A stretch of DNA of 40,319 nucleotides from Magnetococcales bacterium (GCA_015233935.1 JADFXB010000022.1:1-40319), one strand, 5' to 3'. Counted from the stretch's first letter, positions 8,101 through 16,406 are shown. Translations and numbers: made by a program. Notes: a model not told the origin generated them from the sequence alone.

Positions 8101-9518
8101 GATGGGTCCGTCCCCTCACCTTGCTGCCAGCCGCCACCCAGGGCTTTGTACAGATTGATCCAAGATTGAACCTGTTGCATTTCCAGTTGCACCACCGCCT
8201 TTTGGGCGTTGAGGGTCAGGCGGCGGGTCTCTTCCAGGGAGAGCAGGCTGATTCCCCCTTTGCGCCAGTTTTCTTCACTGGCCTGGAAATAGTTGGCATA
8301 TTCCCGTGCAGCCAGGTGGGCATCCTGACGACGGGTTTGGCTGCTCACCAGATTGACCAGGGCACTTTCCACCTCTTTGACCGCATTTTGTACCGCTTGC
8401 CGATAGTTGGCCAGGGCAATGCGATGGCGTGCCTTTGCACCTTTGACATTGGCGGCCAGGACGCCCCCATCCAAAATGGGCAGGGAGAGGGCGGGGCCAA
8501 AACTCCAAGGTTGGTTATCCGTCACCTTGCTGCCCTGGCTGATGACACCGATGGTCACATTGCCCAACAAGGACAGACGCGGATAACGGTTGGCTTCGGC
8601 CACACCAATTTCGGCATTGGCGGCCATCAACTCTTGTTCGGCACTCACCAGATCGGCCCGCTGGCTCAGCAGTTGGGCGGGCAGGGTGGTGAGGGTGAAG
8701 GCGGTGGCCTGGGGCCATTTGTTTCCCCCTTGGCCCAGTAAATTCCGAACCTCTGGTTCTGCAAGACCGCTCAAGGCGACTAAATTTTTGATGGTCAATT
8801 CGCAAGTGGCCTGTTGGGCGGTAAGCTGGGAGCGGGCGTCGGCGTAACTGGCTTGGGAGAGGGAGCCTTCCCCTGCTGCAATAAAACCGGCGGCCACCGA
8901 TTTTTGAACAATTTCAGCGGTTTTTTGTCGGGAGGCCACATCCGATTGCAGGAGGGTCACCAACTGCTGGCAGCCTCGCAGATCACTGTAGAGACGGGCC
9001 ACTTCGGCGGTCAAAGAAATACGCAAGGCTTGCAGATCCGCTTCACGTGCTGCCACTTTGGCTTCAGCACTTTCGGTTGCCAGTTTGACCCGTCCAAAGA
9101 GATCCAACTCCCAGGCCGCATCCACGATCATGCTTTTGCTGGTGACGGTGGGAACGGTGGGATTGGGGGTGTTGCCGCTGCGTCCAATTTTTCCTGCCAG
9201 GGTGGCTTGGGGAAGTTCTGCCCCCTGTTGGACCACCAGCACGGCTCGTGCAGCCTCAATGGCTCCCTGCATGGCTTCCAGGTTAAAATTTTGGCTAAGG
9301 GTTGCTTCCACCAGGGCGGAAAGTCCTTCATCGGCAAATCCTTTCCACCACTCCTGAAGGGAAAGTTTTGAACTGCCAGTTGGCAGGGGGGCTTGCCATT
9401 GGGGGGCAAGAGCGGTTTGGTCGGGAGGTTGATAATCCGGTCCCACCACCGTGCAGCCGCCAGTGAACAGGAGAGTCAGGGTCAACAGCCCGGTTGTGAA
9501 GGGGGAAGCAGGGGCCAT
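8097..9518 (-). CDS. Outer-membrane efflux lipoprotein (NodT/OprM family)
   Basis: 473 residues. A signal sequence ends in a lipobox-like F-T-G-G-C with Cys22 as the probable lipidation site, followed by T-V-V-G-P-D-Y-Q-P-P, the typical start of mature NodT/OprM proteins. Two internally related halves of long Ala/Gln/Leu-rich helices form the TolC-type tunnel. It is first in the efflux operon, whereas adaptor-pump-channel is the more common order. The start at 9518 is the first ATG after the divergent control region. It is likely controlled by the adjacent MarR protein through the paired repeats at 9541-9603. Confidence 0.93.
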   Translation of the reverse strand: MAPASPFTTGLLTLTLLFTGGCTVVGPDYQPPDQTALAPQWQAPLPTGSSKLSLQEWWKGFADEGLSALVEATLSQNFNLEAMQGAIEAARAVLVVQQGAELPQATLAGKIGRSGNTPNPTVPTVTSKSMIVDAAWELDLFGRVKLATESAEAKVAAREADLQALRISLTAEVARLYSDLRGCQQLVTLLQSDVASRQKTAEIVQKSVAAGFIAAGEGSLSQASYADARSQLTAQQATCELTIKNLVALSGLAEPEVRNLLGQGGNKWPQATAFTLTTLPAQLLSQRADLVSAEQELMAANAEIGVAEANRYPRLSLLGNVTIGVISQGSKVTDNQPWSFGPALSLPILDGGVLAANVKGAKARHRIALANYRQAVQNAVKEVESALVNLVSSQTRRQDAHLAAREYANYFQASEENWRKGGISLLSLEETRRLTLNAQKAVVQLEMQQVQSWINLYKALGGGWQQGEGTDPS

Positions 9519-9540
9519 GGGGCTTCTTTCTGGACGGTAT

Positions 9541-9603
9541 TATCTTTCTTGCAAGATAATTCTGCTGAGAACTGTATTGACATTTTATCTTTCTTGCAAG
9601 ATA
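9541..9603. promoter_or_regulatory. Twin operator-like repeats between MarR gene and efflux operon
   Basis: Two identical 18-bp copies of TATCTTTCTTGCAAGATA occur at 9541-9558 and 9586-9603, 45 bp apart start to start. Each contains the perfect palindrome TCTTGCAAGA and also outer arms TATCTT/AAGATA. Position between divergent genes and symmetry fit binding sites for the dimeric MarR protein encoded at 9637. Copy 2 overlaps the probable -10 region of marR; copy 1 lies 22 bp before the efflux start codon. Confidence 0.8.
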
Positions 9604-9605
9604 TT
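9577..9605 (+). promoter_or_regulatory. Probable sigma-70 promoter of the MarR gene
   Basis: TTGACA at 9577-9582, a 17-bp spacer and GATATT at 9600-9605. The second operator-like repeat covers most of the spacer and the start of the -10, which would give autorepression. Confidence 0.6.
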
Positions 9606-9636
9606 TTTTTCTCCACCCTTATGTTCAGGAGAACCT

Positions 9637-10134
9637 ATGGATCATCTCATGTTGGAAGCCATGGAGCAACATCAGCGCAACTGGCCGGAGACTTATGAAC
9701 CGGTCATGATGCCTTTTTCCCTCACCTTGTACCGTGCCCATGGCATCCTTCATGGTCAGGCGACTCGGGTGATGGCCGGTTTTGGGTTGAGTCCATCAGA
9801 ATTTGATGTGTTGGCAAGCTTGCGCCGCCTGCCGCCCCCTCGTGAACAGACGCCTACCCAATTGCAGAATTCATTATTGATCACCTCTGGCGGGTTGACC
9901 AAAATATTGCATCAACTGGAGGGGAGGGGTTTGATTTATCGCTCCCAGGTGGAGAAGGATCGGCGGGTCAAGCCGGTTCGCATATCTGAGGAGGGAACGG
10001 TTGTTATTGAAAAGGCTATCGTGGAGGTGATTCGTCAGGTGGGTGGGTGGCTCCAGGAAACCTTAACCGAGGAGGAGATGGTGCAGTCAACAGCCATAAT
10101 GGCCAAACTGACAGTTCGTGGGGGGGAGCGATAG
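9637..10134 (+). CDS. MarR-family transcriptional regulator
   Basis: 165 residues from ATG 9637, which has AGGAGA 4 bp upstream; the frame is open further 5' but that part lies over the operator and promoter. The winged helix is clear: L-S-P-S-E-F-D-V-L-A-S-L-R-R, then L-Q-N-S-L-L-I-T-S-G-G-L-T-K-I-L-H-Q-L-E-type recognition region, and the wing with E-K-D-R-R-V-K-P-V-R. This matches MarR proteins, dimeric repressors released by small phenolic or amphiphilic ligands. Divergence from the efflux operon and twin palindromes suggest that it represses both itself and the pump. Confidence 0.92.
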   Translation: MDHLMLEAMEQHQRNWPETYEPVMMPFSLTLYRAHGILHGQATRVMAGFGLSPSEFDVLASLRRLPPPREQTPTQLQNSLLITSGGLTKILHQLEGRGLIYRSQVEKDRRVKPVRISEEGTVVIEKAIVEVIRQVGGWLQETLTEEEMVQSTAIMAKLTVRGGER

Positions 10135-10194
10135 GAATCAAGCCAATGGTTGGCTGATAGACAACGTAGAAAGATTATTGGGTTGTCTTCAGGG

Positions 10195-10878
10195 TTATGC
10201 CAACGCCAGGCTGTTGGGCTTGATGCTTCCATGGCTCCAGTGTTGTTCTGACATGGTTTGCGAAAAGTGGGAAGCGACCAGTTTGGATCGTTGCACAAGC
10301 CATTCGTCCTGGTCGTGCCGGAGAACAATCCCTTCTGCCGGAAGGTTACAGCAGTGGGACAGGGGCAGTTGTTTCATCAGTTCTGGCAAAGAATAGATTC
10401 CTTTGCCAAGTTGTGGCACGGGGGTTATGGAAAGCTGGTGAAACACTTGGTTCCTTCTTTGGCAGGAAAAAAATCGATTAGACGTTTTATCGAAAATATC
10501 GAAGCCAATAAACCAGTCGGGTAGCCTGGTATAGGGTATGGAATGTTTGGCATAACACCATTCGCCAAACAGGATAAACCTGTCGGTCAGGTGGTCAAAT
10601 AAGGGATCCATTTTCAAGGCGAGCCATTCTGGCAGCTTTTTCCATTGTCCTGCAAAGGGGGGAAGAAGGAGTCCACCTCGATTTTGCAGCATAAGGGTGC
10701 CGGTATCATCAAAGGAGATACCCAGATTGGCCCCATCCATTTTTTCTTCAAGGGTTACTTCATGACGCAAAAAGGCTTCCCGTTCTTGTGGGGAAAAGAC
10801 CTTGTCACCACGTACATCAACCCCAGGGGAGGTGGCCAGGTGAGGGGTGGAGGGAAATTTGAAAAAAGTGTCGGTCAC
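10195..10878 (-). CDS. RNA ligase (Rnl2-like nucleotidyltransferase), third gene of ATPase-PIN-ligase cassette
   Basis: 227 residues from the GTG at 10878, whose GTGA overlaps the stop of the PIN gene; the frame is open for 33 more codons upstream but those lie inside the PIN gene. All motifs of the covalent nucleotidyltransferase superfamily are present: motif I E-K-M-D-G with adenylylated Lys46, Q-N-R-G-G (about 66-70), motif III F-G-E-W-C-Y-A (104-110), IIIa W-F-I-G-F-D-I-F-D (122-130), motif IV A-E-G-I-V-L-R (181-187) and motif V Q-R-S-K-L-V with Lys199. These enzymes use ATP to seal RNA 3'-OH/5'-phosphate ends. The protein is essentially only the catalytic domain, without the extra C-terminal domain of T4 Rnl2. 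Context suggests repair of RNA cut by the PIN partner; that is inference. Confidence 0.88.
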   Translation of the reverse strand: MTDTFFKFPSTPHLATSPGVDVRGDKVFSPQEREAFLRHEVTLEEKMDGANLGISFDDTGTLMLQNRGGLLLPPFAGQWKKLPEWLALKMDPLFDHLTDRFILFGEWCYAKHSIPYTRLPDWFIGFDIFDKTSNRFFSCQRRNQVFHQLSITPVPQLGKGIYSLPELMKQLPLSHCCNLPAEGIVLRHDQDEWLVQRSKLVASHFSQTMSEQHWSHGSIKPNSLALA

Positions 10879-11408
10879 CTTTCCATCTTCTCCCGATATT
10901 TTTTTTCGGCATAATCCGGGCAAAGAAATTGCACGGCGATCCCGCATTCTGAAAGGGCTTTTTGCCAACCCCACCATTTGCTGTCGGTGGCTTGCAAAAT
11001 GGGTGGTTTGTCGGGGTGGGCATTGGCCACAGCCACAAATTTTTTGTCTGAGGGGTCAAACTTCGTTAAATCGGGATGGTCGGGAAAACTGGTATAGGAT
11101 TCACCGATTTTTGTAATACCAACTATATTTTCGCTTGGGAAATTCCATCGGTTGTCGTGCAACCATTTCATGAAGCTGTCGCCCACGCCAGGTTGTCCCC
11201 GTAAGGAGAGATGTCTTCGATATTCTTCAAAAATTTCATCCTCTGAATCAAGAACCAAGCCACCTTTGTTCTTAATATGTTTAACCACTGCCACGCAGTT
11301 CTCTACACATTTTACTTGATCGGCTGGTAAACTGGCTAGTTCCTTTTCCCGATTGGCTGTTATAGGAACATTGGTATCAAGAAGAAAAATTTTGGGAATG
11401 TTAGACAT
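10875..11408 (-). CDS. PIN-domain ribonuclease-like protein, second gene of ATPase-PIN-ligase cassette
   Basis: 177 residues. It starts with a hydrophobic strand ending in F-L-L-D-T-N-V (Asp11, Asn13), the signature opening of PIN domains. Further candidate metal ligands are Glu61 in the E-I-F-E-E-Y segment, Asp121 in F-D-P-S-D-K-K-F-V-A-V-A and Asp142 in A-T-D-S-K-W-W-G-W. This acidic set in the order D, E, D, D is that of active PIN nucleases such as VapC toxins and archaeal relatives, which cut RNA with Mg or Mn. No classical antitoxin lies beside it; instead it overlaps the ATPase gene by 8 bp upstream and the ligase gene by 4 bp downstream. Target RNA is unknown. Confidence 0.82.
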   Translation of the reverse strand: MSNIPKIFLLDTNVPITANREKELASLPADQVKCVENCVAVVKHIKNKGGLVLDSEDEIFEEYRRHLSLRGQPGVGDSFMKWLHDNRWNFPSENIVGITKIGESYTSFPDHPDLTKFDPSDKKFVAVANAHPDKPPILQATDSKWWGWQKALSECGIAVQFLCPDYAEKKYREKMER

Positions 11409-12816
11409 GGGAGCTGCCTGTGGTTTTTGCTAACTCTTTTTTGCGTTTTGCTATGGCAGCCTCTGCTTGACTGGTGATATCCCCCATTTCATCGCCAAAG
11501 AAATTTTCCGGCCAGTTTCTGATGGAGCCGTACTGGTCGATTTTCAAGGGAGTCAAAGTGGATGCAGAATCGACTACTTTGGCAAAGTAGGCAGAAACCT
11601 TTTCACGGGGAATGACATCTTCCGCGATGCGCCGTTGCAAACGACGCAAAAAGTGTTCCGAGTGGGATTCAATGATGAGTTGAATATTCCGGTCTTCACC
11701 ATTTTCCCTGGAGTAGATGACATCGATGAGCACATCCGCCAAGGCAGACTGGGCACTGGGGTGCAAGTGGATCTCTGGTTGTTCCATGATGATAATGGAA
11801 CCGGGTGGTGCATAATAACATTGCACCAGCACGGGCAATACCTGAGAGATGCCAAACCCTACATCGGGCAAGTCTACCCAGGAATCAGAGCCGTGAATCT
11901 GGATTTTGACTTCGTATTCATATCGTTGCTCAGATATACGTTCAACCTTAAATCCATGAATCAGTCCCATGGCCAGGAGGCTGTTGGCAATCACCTCTGC
12001 AAAGGGTTTTGCTTCGGATGCTTCCGTCAAACCTGGAATGTTGATTTCGATGGTTCGGTCTTTGGCAGACAGTAGCGCAGGGATGGTATTCTCCCCTGAA
12101 TAACCAACACTATCTGGTTCATTGCCAATCCAGGAGTACAGGCGGAATGGTTTGGTCCTGAGTGGGCCTAAATAGTATATGGATTTAAATAATAGCTCAT
12201 TGCAGTTATTTAGGTCAGTAAGTTTATCTGAATTATTCTTAAGATTTGGGAATCCGTAGAAGCGAATTGGAGAACCAGGATGCCAAGTTTCTGTGTCGTC
12301 ATCATAAAGATCATCCCAAATGATCCTACATTCTGATTCGTGTTTGTTATTTATTCTGCACACCATTTTAATTGATTGGTCTTCATAATACTCATTTAAT
12401 AATACATATGTAAAATTACTTACTATTAATTTTTGTTTCATTGTTTCAAAGAAAATAACGGATTTAAACCATAAGGTTGAATCAACATATACATTATCAT
12501 CTTTCATGTCTGAATATATTTCATCGATTGTTATTTCGCAATCCCATTGATATTCAAAAGAAATTATATTTTCAATGTTCCTGCCAAAAACCATGTCCTG
12601 GTAAGAACCCAGTTGGACGGCAGTATTGTGGTCTCCTGGAAATAAAACAGCCCGCCGATCCGAGGATTCAACGGTTTGCTTCAACATCATGAGAAACTGA
12701 CCTATACTGGATTTACCGGAACTGTTGGCACCAAAAAACAGGGTAATGGGGGCCATGGTGATGTTGCCCGTATCCTTCCACCCCTTGAAATTTTGGATTC
12801 TCAATTTCCTAAGCAT
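11401..12816 (-). CDS. OLD/ABC-like AAA ATPase with DUF3696-type C-terminus, first gene of cassette
   Basis: 471 residues. N-terminal I-Q-N-F-K-G-W-K plus Walker A G-A-N-S-S-G-K-S-S (29-37, Lys35), an ABC-signature-like G-F-G-I-S-Q-V-L-P (about 320-328), Walker B I-I-I-M-E-Q-P-E (340-347) and an H-loop S-H-S-E-H (384-388) define an SMC/Rad50/OLD-like ATPase (AAA_15/AAA_21 type). The end, with D-Q-Y-G-S-I-R-N-W-P-E-N-F-F-G-D (428-442), matches the DUF3696 tail. No Toprim nuclease domain is present, so any nuclease must be supplied in trans, most simply by the overlapping PIN gene. Codons for residues about 65-215 are much AT-richer than the flanking genes. It begins 20 bp after rfbH with no visible promoter of its own. 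Confidence 0.9.
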   Translation of the reverse strand: MLRKLRIQNFKGWKDTGNITMAPITLFFGANSSGKSSIGQFLMMLKQTVESSDRRAVLFPGDHNTAVQLGSYQDMVFGRNIENIISFEYQWDCEITIDEIYSDMKDDNVYVDSTLWFKSVIFFETMKQKLIVSNFTYVLLNEYYEDQSIKMVCRINNKHESECRIIWDDLYDDDTETWHPGSPIRFYGFPNLKNNSDKLTDLNNCNELLFKSIYYLGPLRTKPFRLYSWIGNEPDSVGYSGENTIPALLSAKDRTIEINIPGLTEASEAKPFAEVIANSLLAMGLIHGFKVERISEQRYEYEVKIQIHGSDSWVDLPDVGFGISQVLPVLVQCYYAPPGSIIIMEQPEIHLHPSAQSALADVLIDVIYSRENGEDRNIQLIIESHSEHFLRRLQRRIAEDVIPREKVSAYFAKVVDSASTLTPLKIDQYGSIRNWPENFFGDEMGDITSQAEAAIAKRKKELAKTTGSSHV

Positions 12817-12836
12817 GTTTTTCTATGTCCCAATAA

Positions 12837-14165
12837 TCACGCATTGGCCAGCAGTTGGTGGAAGGTGTGGATGACATAATCAATCCGCTCTTGATCCAAT
12901 GCCGGGTGCACCCCAATCCAAAAGACCTGGTTCATGGTAAAATCGGTGCCGTTCAAGGTTCCCACCACCCGGTGGGGAATATCCCGGTAGGCGGGTTGCC
13001 GCAGCAAGTTGCCTCCGAACAGGGGGCGGGTGCCGACGCGCCTTTCCTCCAAGCGTTCCGTCAACTGGTTTTTGCTCAAAGGGGCATTTTCCCGTAAGGC
13101 AATGGGAAAGCCAAACCAGGAGGGGTCGCTGTTATGGGTGGCCACTGGCAGGATTAAATACTCCTTTAATTCGTCCAATCCTTCCCGCAACAGTTGAAAG
13201 TGCCGTTTTCTTGCGGCAATAAATCCTTCCACCTGGTTCAACTGGGAGAGACCTACTGCTGCCTGCATGTCGGTCACTTTGAGATTATAGCCAATGTGGC
13301 TGTAGGTATATTTATGATCATAGCCCACGGGCAAATCACCCAGTTTGCGGCTGAACCGTTTTTTGCAGGTATTATCCTTGCCTGGGGGGCACCAGCAATC
13401 CCGTCCCCAATCCCTCATGCTTTCCACTATTTTTTGCAGGAAAGGATTGTCGGTGGTGACGGCTCCCCCTTCTCCCATGGTGATATGGTGGGCGGGATAA
13501 AAGCTGTAGGTGGCTATATCCCCAAAGGTGCCTACCTTTTTGCCCCCAAAGGTGGATCCCAGGGCGTCACAGCAATCCTCAATCAGCCACAGACCATGGT
13601 TGCGGCAAAACTCTTGTACCTTGCCCACATCAAACGGATTGCCCAAGGTGTGGGCAAAGATGACGGCGCGGGTTTTGTCGGAAAGGGCCTCTTCCAACAA
13701 AGAGACATCCGGGTTGTAGGTGGGAATATCAATGTCGATGAAGACCGGGATGCAACCATTCTGGAGAATGGGATTCAGGGTGGTGGGAAAGCCCGCCGCC
13801 ACGGTGATGATTTCATCCCCTGGCCGCAACCGCTCCTCTTTCAACAGGGAAGAGGTGAGAGCAGAGACAGCCAACAGGTTGGCCGAAGAGCCGGAGTTGA
13901 CCAGCAAGGCATTTTTGCGTCCGGTAAAGGTGGCAAACCGTTTTTCAAAATCTACGGCAAAACGCCCGGTGGTCAACCACATGTCCAAAGAGGCATCCAC
14001 CAGATGGCGCATGTCGTCAGGGGCCATCACCTTGGCCGAGGCGGGAATATAGGTCTCTCCCGCCACAAAAGGTTTGGCGGTATGGACCATGGCATGAAAG
14101 CGGCTGGCCAATTCCAAAATGTGGGCGCGTAAGGCAGCGGGTGAATTCAGGGTATCATCGTTCAT
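12837..14165 (-). CDS. rfbH: CDP-6-deoxy-D-xylo-4-hexulose-3-dehydrase (E1)
   Basis: 442 residues. This PLP- and [2Fe-2S]-dependent enzyme removes the C3 hydroxyl of CDP-6-deoxy-4-ketoglucose on the way to 3,6-dideoxyhexoses. The aminotransferase-fold signature reads [16 protein letters not shown], in which the usual PLP lysine is replaced by histidine, the hallmark of E1. A cysteine cluster [12 protein letters not shown] supplies iron-sulfur ligands. The ATG at 14165 (M-N-D-D-T) is chosen over an upstream in-frame start because AGGA, within the end of rfbF, lies about 9 bp before it. The E3 reductase and the later epimerase or synthase genes are not in this window. Confidence 0.93.
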   Translation of the reverse strand: MNDDTLNSPAALRAHILELASRFHAMVHTAKPFVAGETYIPASAKVMAPDDMRHLVDASLDMWLTTGRFAVDFEKRFATFTGRKNALLVNSGSSANLLAVSALTSSLLKEERLRPGDEIITVAAGFPTTLNPILQNGCIPVFIDIDIPTYNPDVSLLEEALSDKTRAVIFAHTLGNPFDVGKVQEFCRNHGLWLIEDCCDALGSTFGGKKVGTFGDIATYSFYPAHHITMGEGGAVTTDNPFLQKIVESMRDWGRDCWCPPGKDNTCKKRFSRKLGDLPVGYDHKYTYSHIGYNLKVTDMQAAVGLSQLNQVEGFIAARKRHFQLLREGLDELKEYLILPVATHNSDPSWFGFPIALRENAPLSKNQLTERLEERRVGTRPLFGGNLLRQPAYRDIPHRVVGTLNGTDFTMNQVFWIGVHPALDQERIDYVIHTFHQLLANA

Positions 14166-14170
14166 TAAGA

Positions 14171-14947
14171 TCAATCCTGCCATGTTTTCCAGGGAGCGGC
14201 ACCCTTGGCCCATAAATCTTCCAGATAATTTTTATCTCGCAGGGTGTCCATGGGTTGCCAGAAACCTTCGTGTAAAAAGGCGCGCAGTTGATCCTGAGTC
14301 ACCAGTTGCCGCAAGGGGGCATCTTCCCAAACGGTCATATCCCCGTCCAGCAGGTCCAACACCTTGGGGGAGAGGACAAAAAAACCACCGTTGATCCAGT
14401 GGGAATCGGGTGGTTTTTCCTGGAAATTGACCACCCGTTGCCCCTCCAGCTCCATGATGCCAAAACGGCGGGGGGGATGGGTGGCGGTGACCGTGGCCTG
14501 GCAGCCATGGGAGCGGTGAAATTCCAGCAAGCGGGTGATATCCACGTTGCCGACCCCATCCCCATAGGTGAAGAAAAAATCATCCTGAATATAGTCACGC
14601 ACCCGGCGCAATCGTCCACCGGTCATGGAGTGTTCGCCGGTATCCACCACGGTGACCCGCCAGGGATCGGCATTGCTGTAGTGGGTGTGAACCTTTTTTT
14701 CAAGAATTTCAAAGGTCATGTCTGAATTGTGCAGGAAATAATTGGCAAAATATTCTTTGATCACATACCCCTTGTAACCGACACAAATGATAAACTCCCG
14801 CACCCCGTGGGAGGCATAACCCTTCATGATATGCCACAAGATGGGTTTGCCACCAATTTCCACCATGGGTTTGGGTTTGATACCGGTCTCTTCCGCCAGT
14901 CTGGTTCCCAAACCGCCCGCCAAAATCACCGCCTTCATCTTGTGCAT
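14171..14947 (-). CDS. rfbF: Glucose-1-phosphate cytidylyltransferase
   Basis: 258 residues. The protein makes CDP-glucose from CTP and glucose 1-phosphate, the first step of the CDP-3,6-dideoxyhexose route. It shows the nucleotidyltransferase start [18 protein letters not shown], then [37 protein letters not shown] and [10 protein letters not shown], all characteristic of RfbF. Start 14947 has GGGAG at good spacing; an ATG three codons later is also possible. The upstream extension of the frame lies within rfbG and is not used. The stop is 5 bp before the rfbH start. Confidence 0.95.
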   Translation of the reverse strand: MHKMKAVILAGGLGTRLAEETGIKPKPMVEIGGKPILWHIMKGYASHGVREFIICVGYKGYVIKEYFANYFLHNSDMTFEILEKKVHTHYSNADPWRVTVVDTGEHSMTGGRLRRVRDYIQDDFFFTYGDGVGNVDITRLLEFHRSHGCQATVTATHPPRRFGIMELEGQRVVNFQEKPPDSHWINGGFFVLSPKVLDLLDGDMTVWEDAPLRQLVTQDQLRAFLHEGFWQPMDTLRDKNYLEDLWAKGAAPWKTWQD

Positions 14948-14975
14948 GGATTGTTCTCCCAGAGGGGTAAGGGCA

Positions 14976-16049
14976 TCACAGTTGGGACAGATCCCGTTCA
15001 TAGTCGGCCAAGTGATCCATGAGCACGGAACCCACATCATAACCTTCCTGCCATTTTCTGGTAAAGGAGACCACCTCTTGCAGGGCTTGATCCAGATTCC
15101 ACACCGGTCGCCAACCCAAACGCGCATGGGCCTTGCTGGCATCCAGTTTTAAAAATTTGGCCTCATGGGGATGGTTGCCGGAATCCCGGTGCCAGTCGGA
15201 TTCCAATCCCCAAAAGGTGCACAGGCGATTGACCACCTCTGCCACGGGAATGGCATCTTCATCAGCAGGACCAAAATTCCAACCTTCCGCATAGTTGTGT
15301 CCTTCCGGCGACATCATTTTTTCCGCCAGAATTAAATAACCAGCCAAGGTATTGAGCACATGTTGCCAGGGACGGATGGCTTGGGGATTGCGAATTTGCG
15401 GATGTTTTTTTTCACTCAAAGAGCGCACCAGATCGGGTATCAGCCGATCCGTTGCCCAATCACCCCCGCCGATTACATTACCTGCCCGCACCGACGCCAG
15501 GCGAACGCCCATCTCTTTGAGAAAGGAGCGACGATAGGCATTGACCACCAGTTCGGAGCATCCTTTACTGCTGCTGTAAGGATCGGACCCACCAAAAGGA
15601 TCCTCCTCCCGATAGCCCCGCTCCCACTCCATGTTTTCATAACATTTATCGCTGGTGACGCAGATAACCGCTTGAATATTGGAAAGCCGCCTTACCCCAT
15701 CCAACAGATGGACGGTTCCCATGACATTGGTGGCATAGGTTTCCACCGGCTGACCATAGGAAAGACGCACCAAAGATTGGGCCGCCATATGAATCACCAG
15801 ATCGGGGTTGGCCTGCACCATGGCCTGTTCCAGCTTATCCCGATCCCGGATATCTCCCAACTGATGATCTATCCGGGTGGCGATTTGGGCAAGATCAAAG
15901 AGAGAGGGTTGGCTGGGTGGTTCCAGGCTATAGCCAATCACGGTGGCTCCCAGACGGTGCAGCCACATGGCCATCCAACTTCCTTTGAAGCCGGTATGCC
16001 CCGTCAAGAAGACTCGTTTACCACGCCAAAAATTGGGGTTGATCTCCAT
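14976..16049 (-). CDS. rfbG: CDP-glucose 4,6-dehydratase
   Basis: 357 residues, a short-chain dehydrogenase/reductase that converts CDP-glucose to CDP-4-keto-6-deoxyglucose with bound NAD. Visible are the Rossmann motif T-G-H-T-G-F-K-G-S-W (residues about 17-26), H-M-A-A-Q-S-L-V-R near 90-98, the T-S-D-K catalytic region, and Y-S-S-S-K carrying the Tyr-x-x-x-Lys pair. The ATG at 16049 is preceded by AGAGGG. It is the first gene of the rfbG-F-H run; a promoter candidate lies at 16095-16124. Confidence 0.94.
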   Translation of the reverse strand: MEINPNFWRGKRVFLTGHTGFKGSWMAMWLHRLGATVIGYSLEPPSQPSLFDLAQIATRIDHQLGDIRDRDKLEQAMVQANPDLVIHMAAQSLVRLSYGQPVETYATNVMGTVHLLDGVRRLSNIQAVICVTSDKCYENMEWERGYREEDPFGGSDPYSSSKGCSELVVNAYRRSFLKEMGVRLASVRAGNVIGGGDWATDRLIPDLVRSLSEKKHPQIRNPQAIRPWQHVLNTLAGYLILAEKMMSPEGHNYAEGWNFGPADEDAIPVAEVVNRLCTFWGLESDWHRDSGNHPHEAKFLKLDASKAHARLGWRPVWNLDQALQEVVSFTRKWQEGYDVGSVLMDHLADYERDLSQL

Positions 16050-16094
16050 TTTTGCCCTCTCTCATGGGAGTATCTTCCTTGCCTGTCTCAATCA

Positions 16095-16124
16095 TGATAC
16101 GGGTTTGGCCCGCCTTGTCACAAG
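16095..16124 (-). promoter_or_regulatory. Candidate promoter of the rfbGFH run
   Basis: Reading the minus strand, TTGTGA (16124-16119), an 18-bp spacer and TATCAT (16100-16095) lie 46 bp before the rfbG start. Both hexamers match sigma-70 consensus at four of six positions. If correct, the same transcript could run on through the ATPase-PIN-ligase genes. Confidence 0.4.
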
Positions 16125-16406
16125 GATAGCTCTTATGAACAGGGAATTTCCTTATCCTGGTCGGCATTGATGATCGACAAATCGGTTTTTCAGCTATTGC
16201 ATCGACCTTGCTGCCTACAAAGATAAGCTATCTTCCTGGTGTTTCTGCCCACAGGTTGATGATGGAAAAGGCCATCTATGTGGGAAAAATTTTTTCATTG
16301 GCAAACCCAGTAGGTGGTTTATAGAGCAGGAAATGGTATTAATCTTGCCAACCTCTTTTCTTAGTGAATTGATTTTGGTTAATTTAGCAATGTTTTTCCT
16401 ATCGTC

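Noticed and set aside
10134-10194. Terminator between the MarR gene and the RNA ligase gene
   Set aside because: Two short stems exist (AGCCAA/TTGGCT and AGACAAC/GTTGTCT) but neither is followed by a T-run.
13194-14132. 312-aa plus-strand frame opposite rfbH
   Set aside because: Antisense shadow of a gene with complete E1 motifs; no ribosome-binding site or domain.
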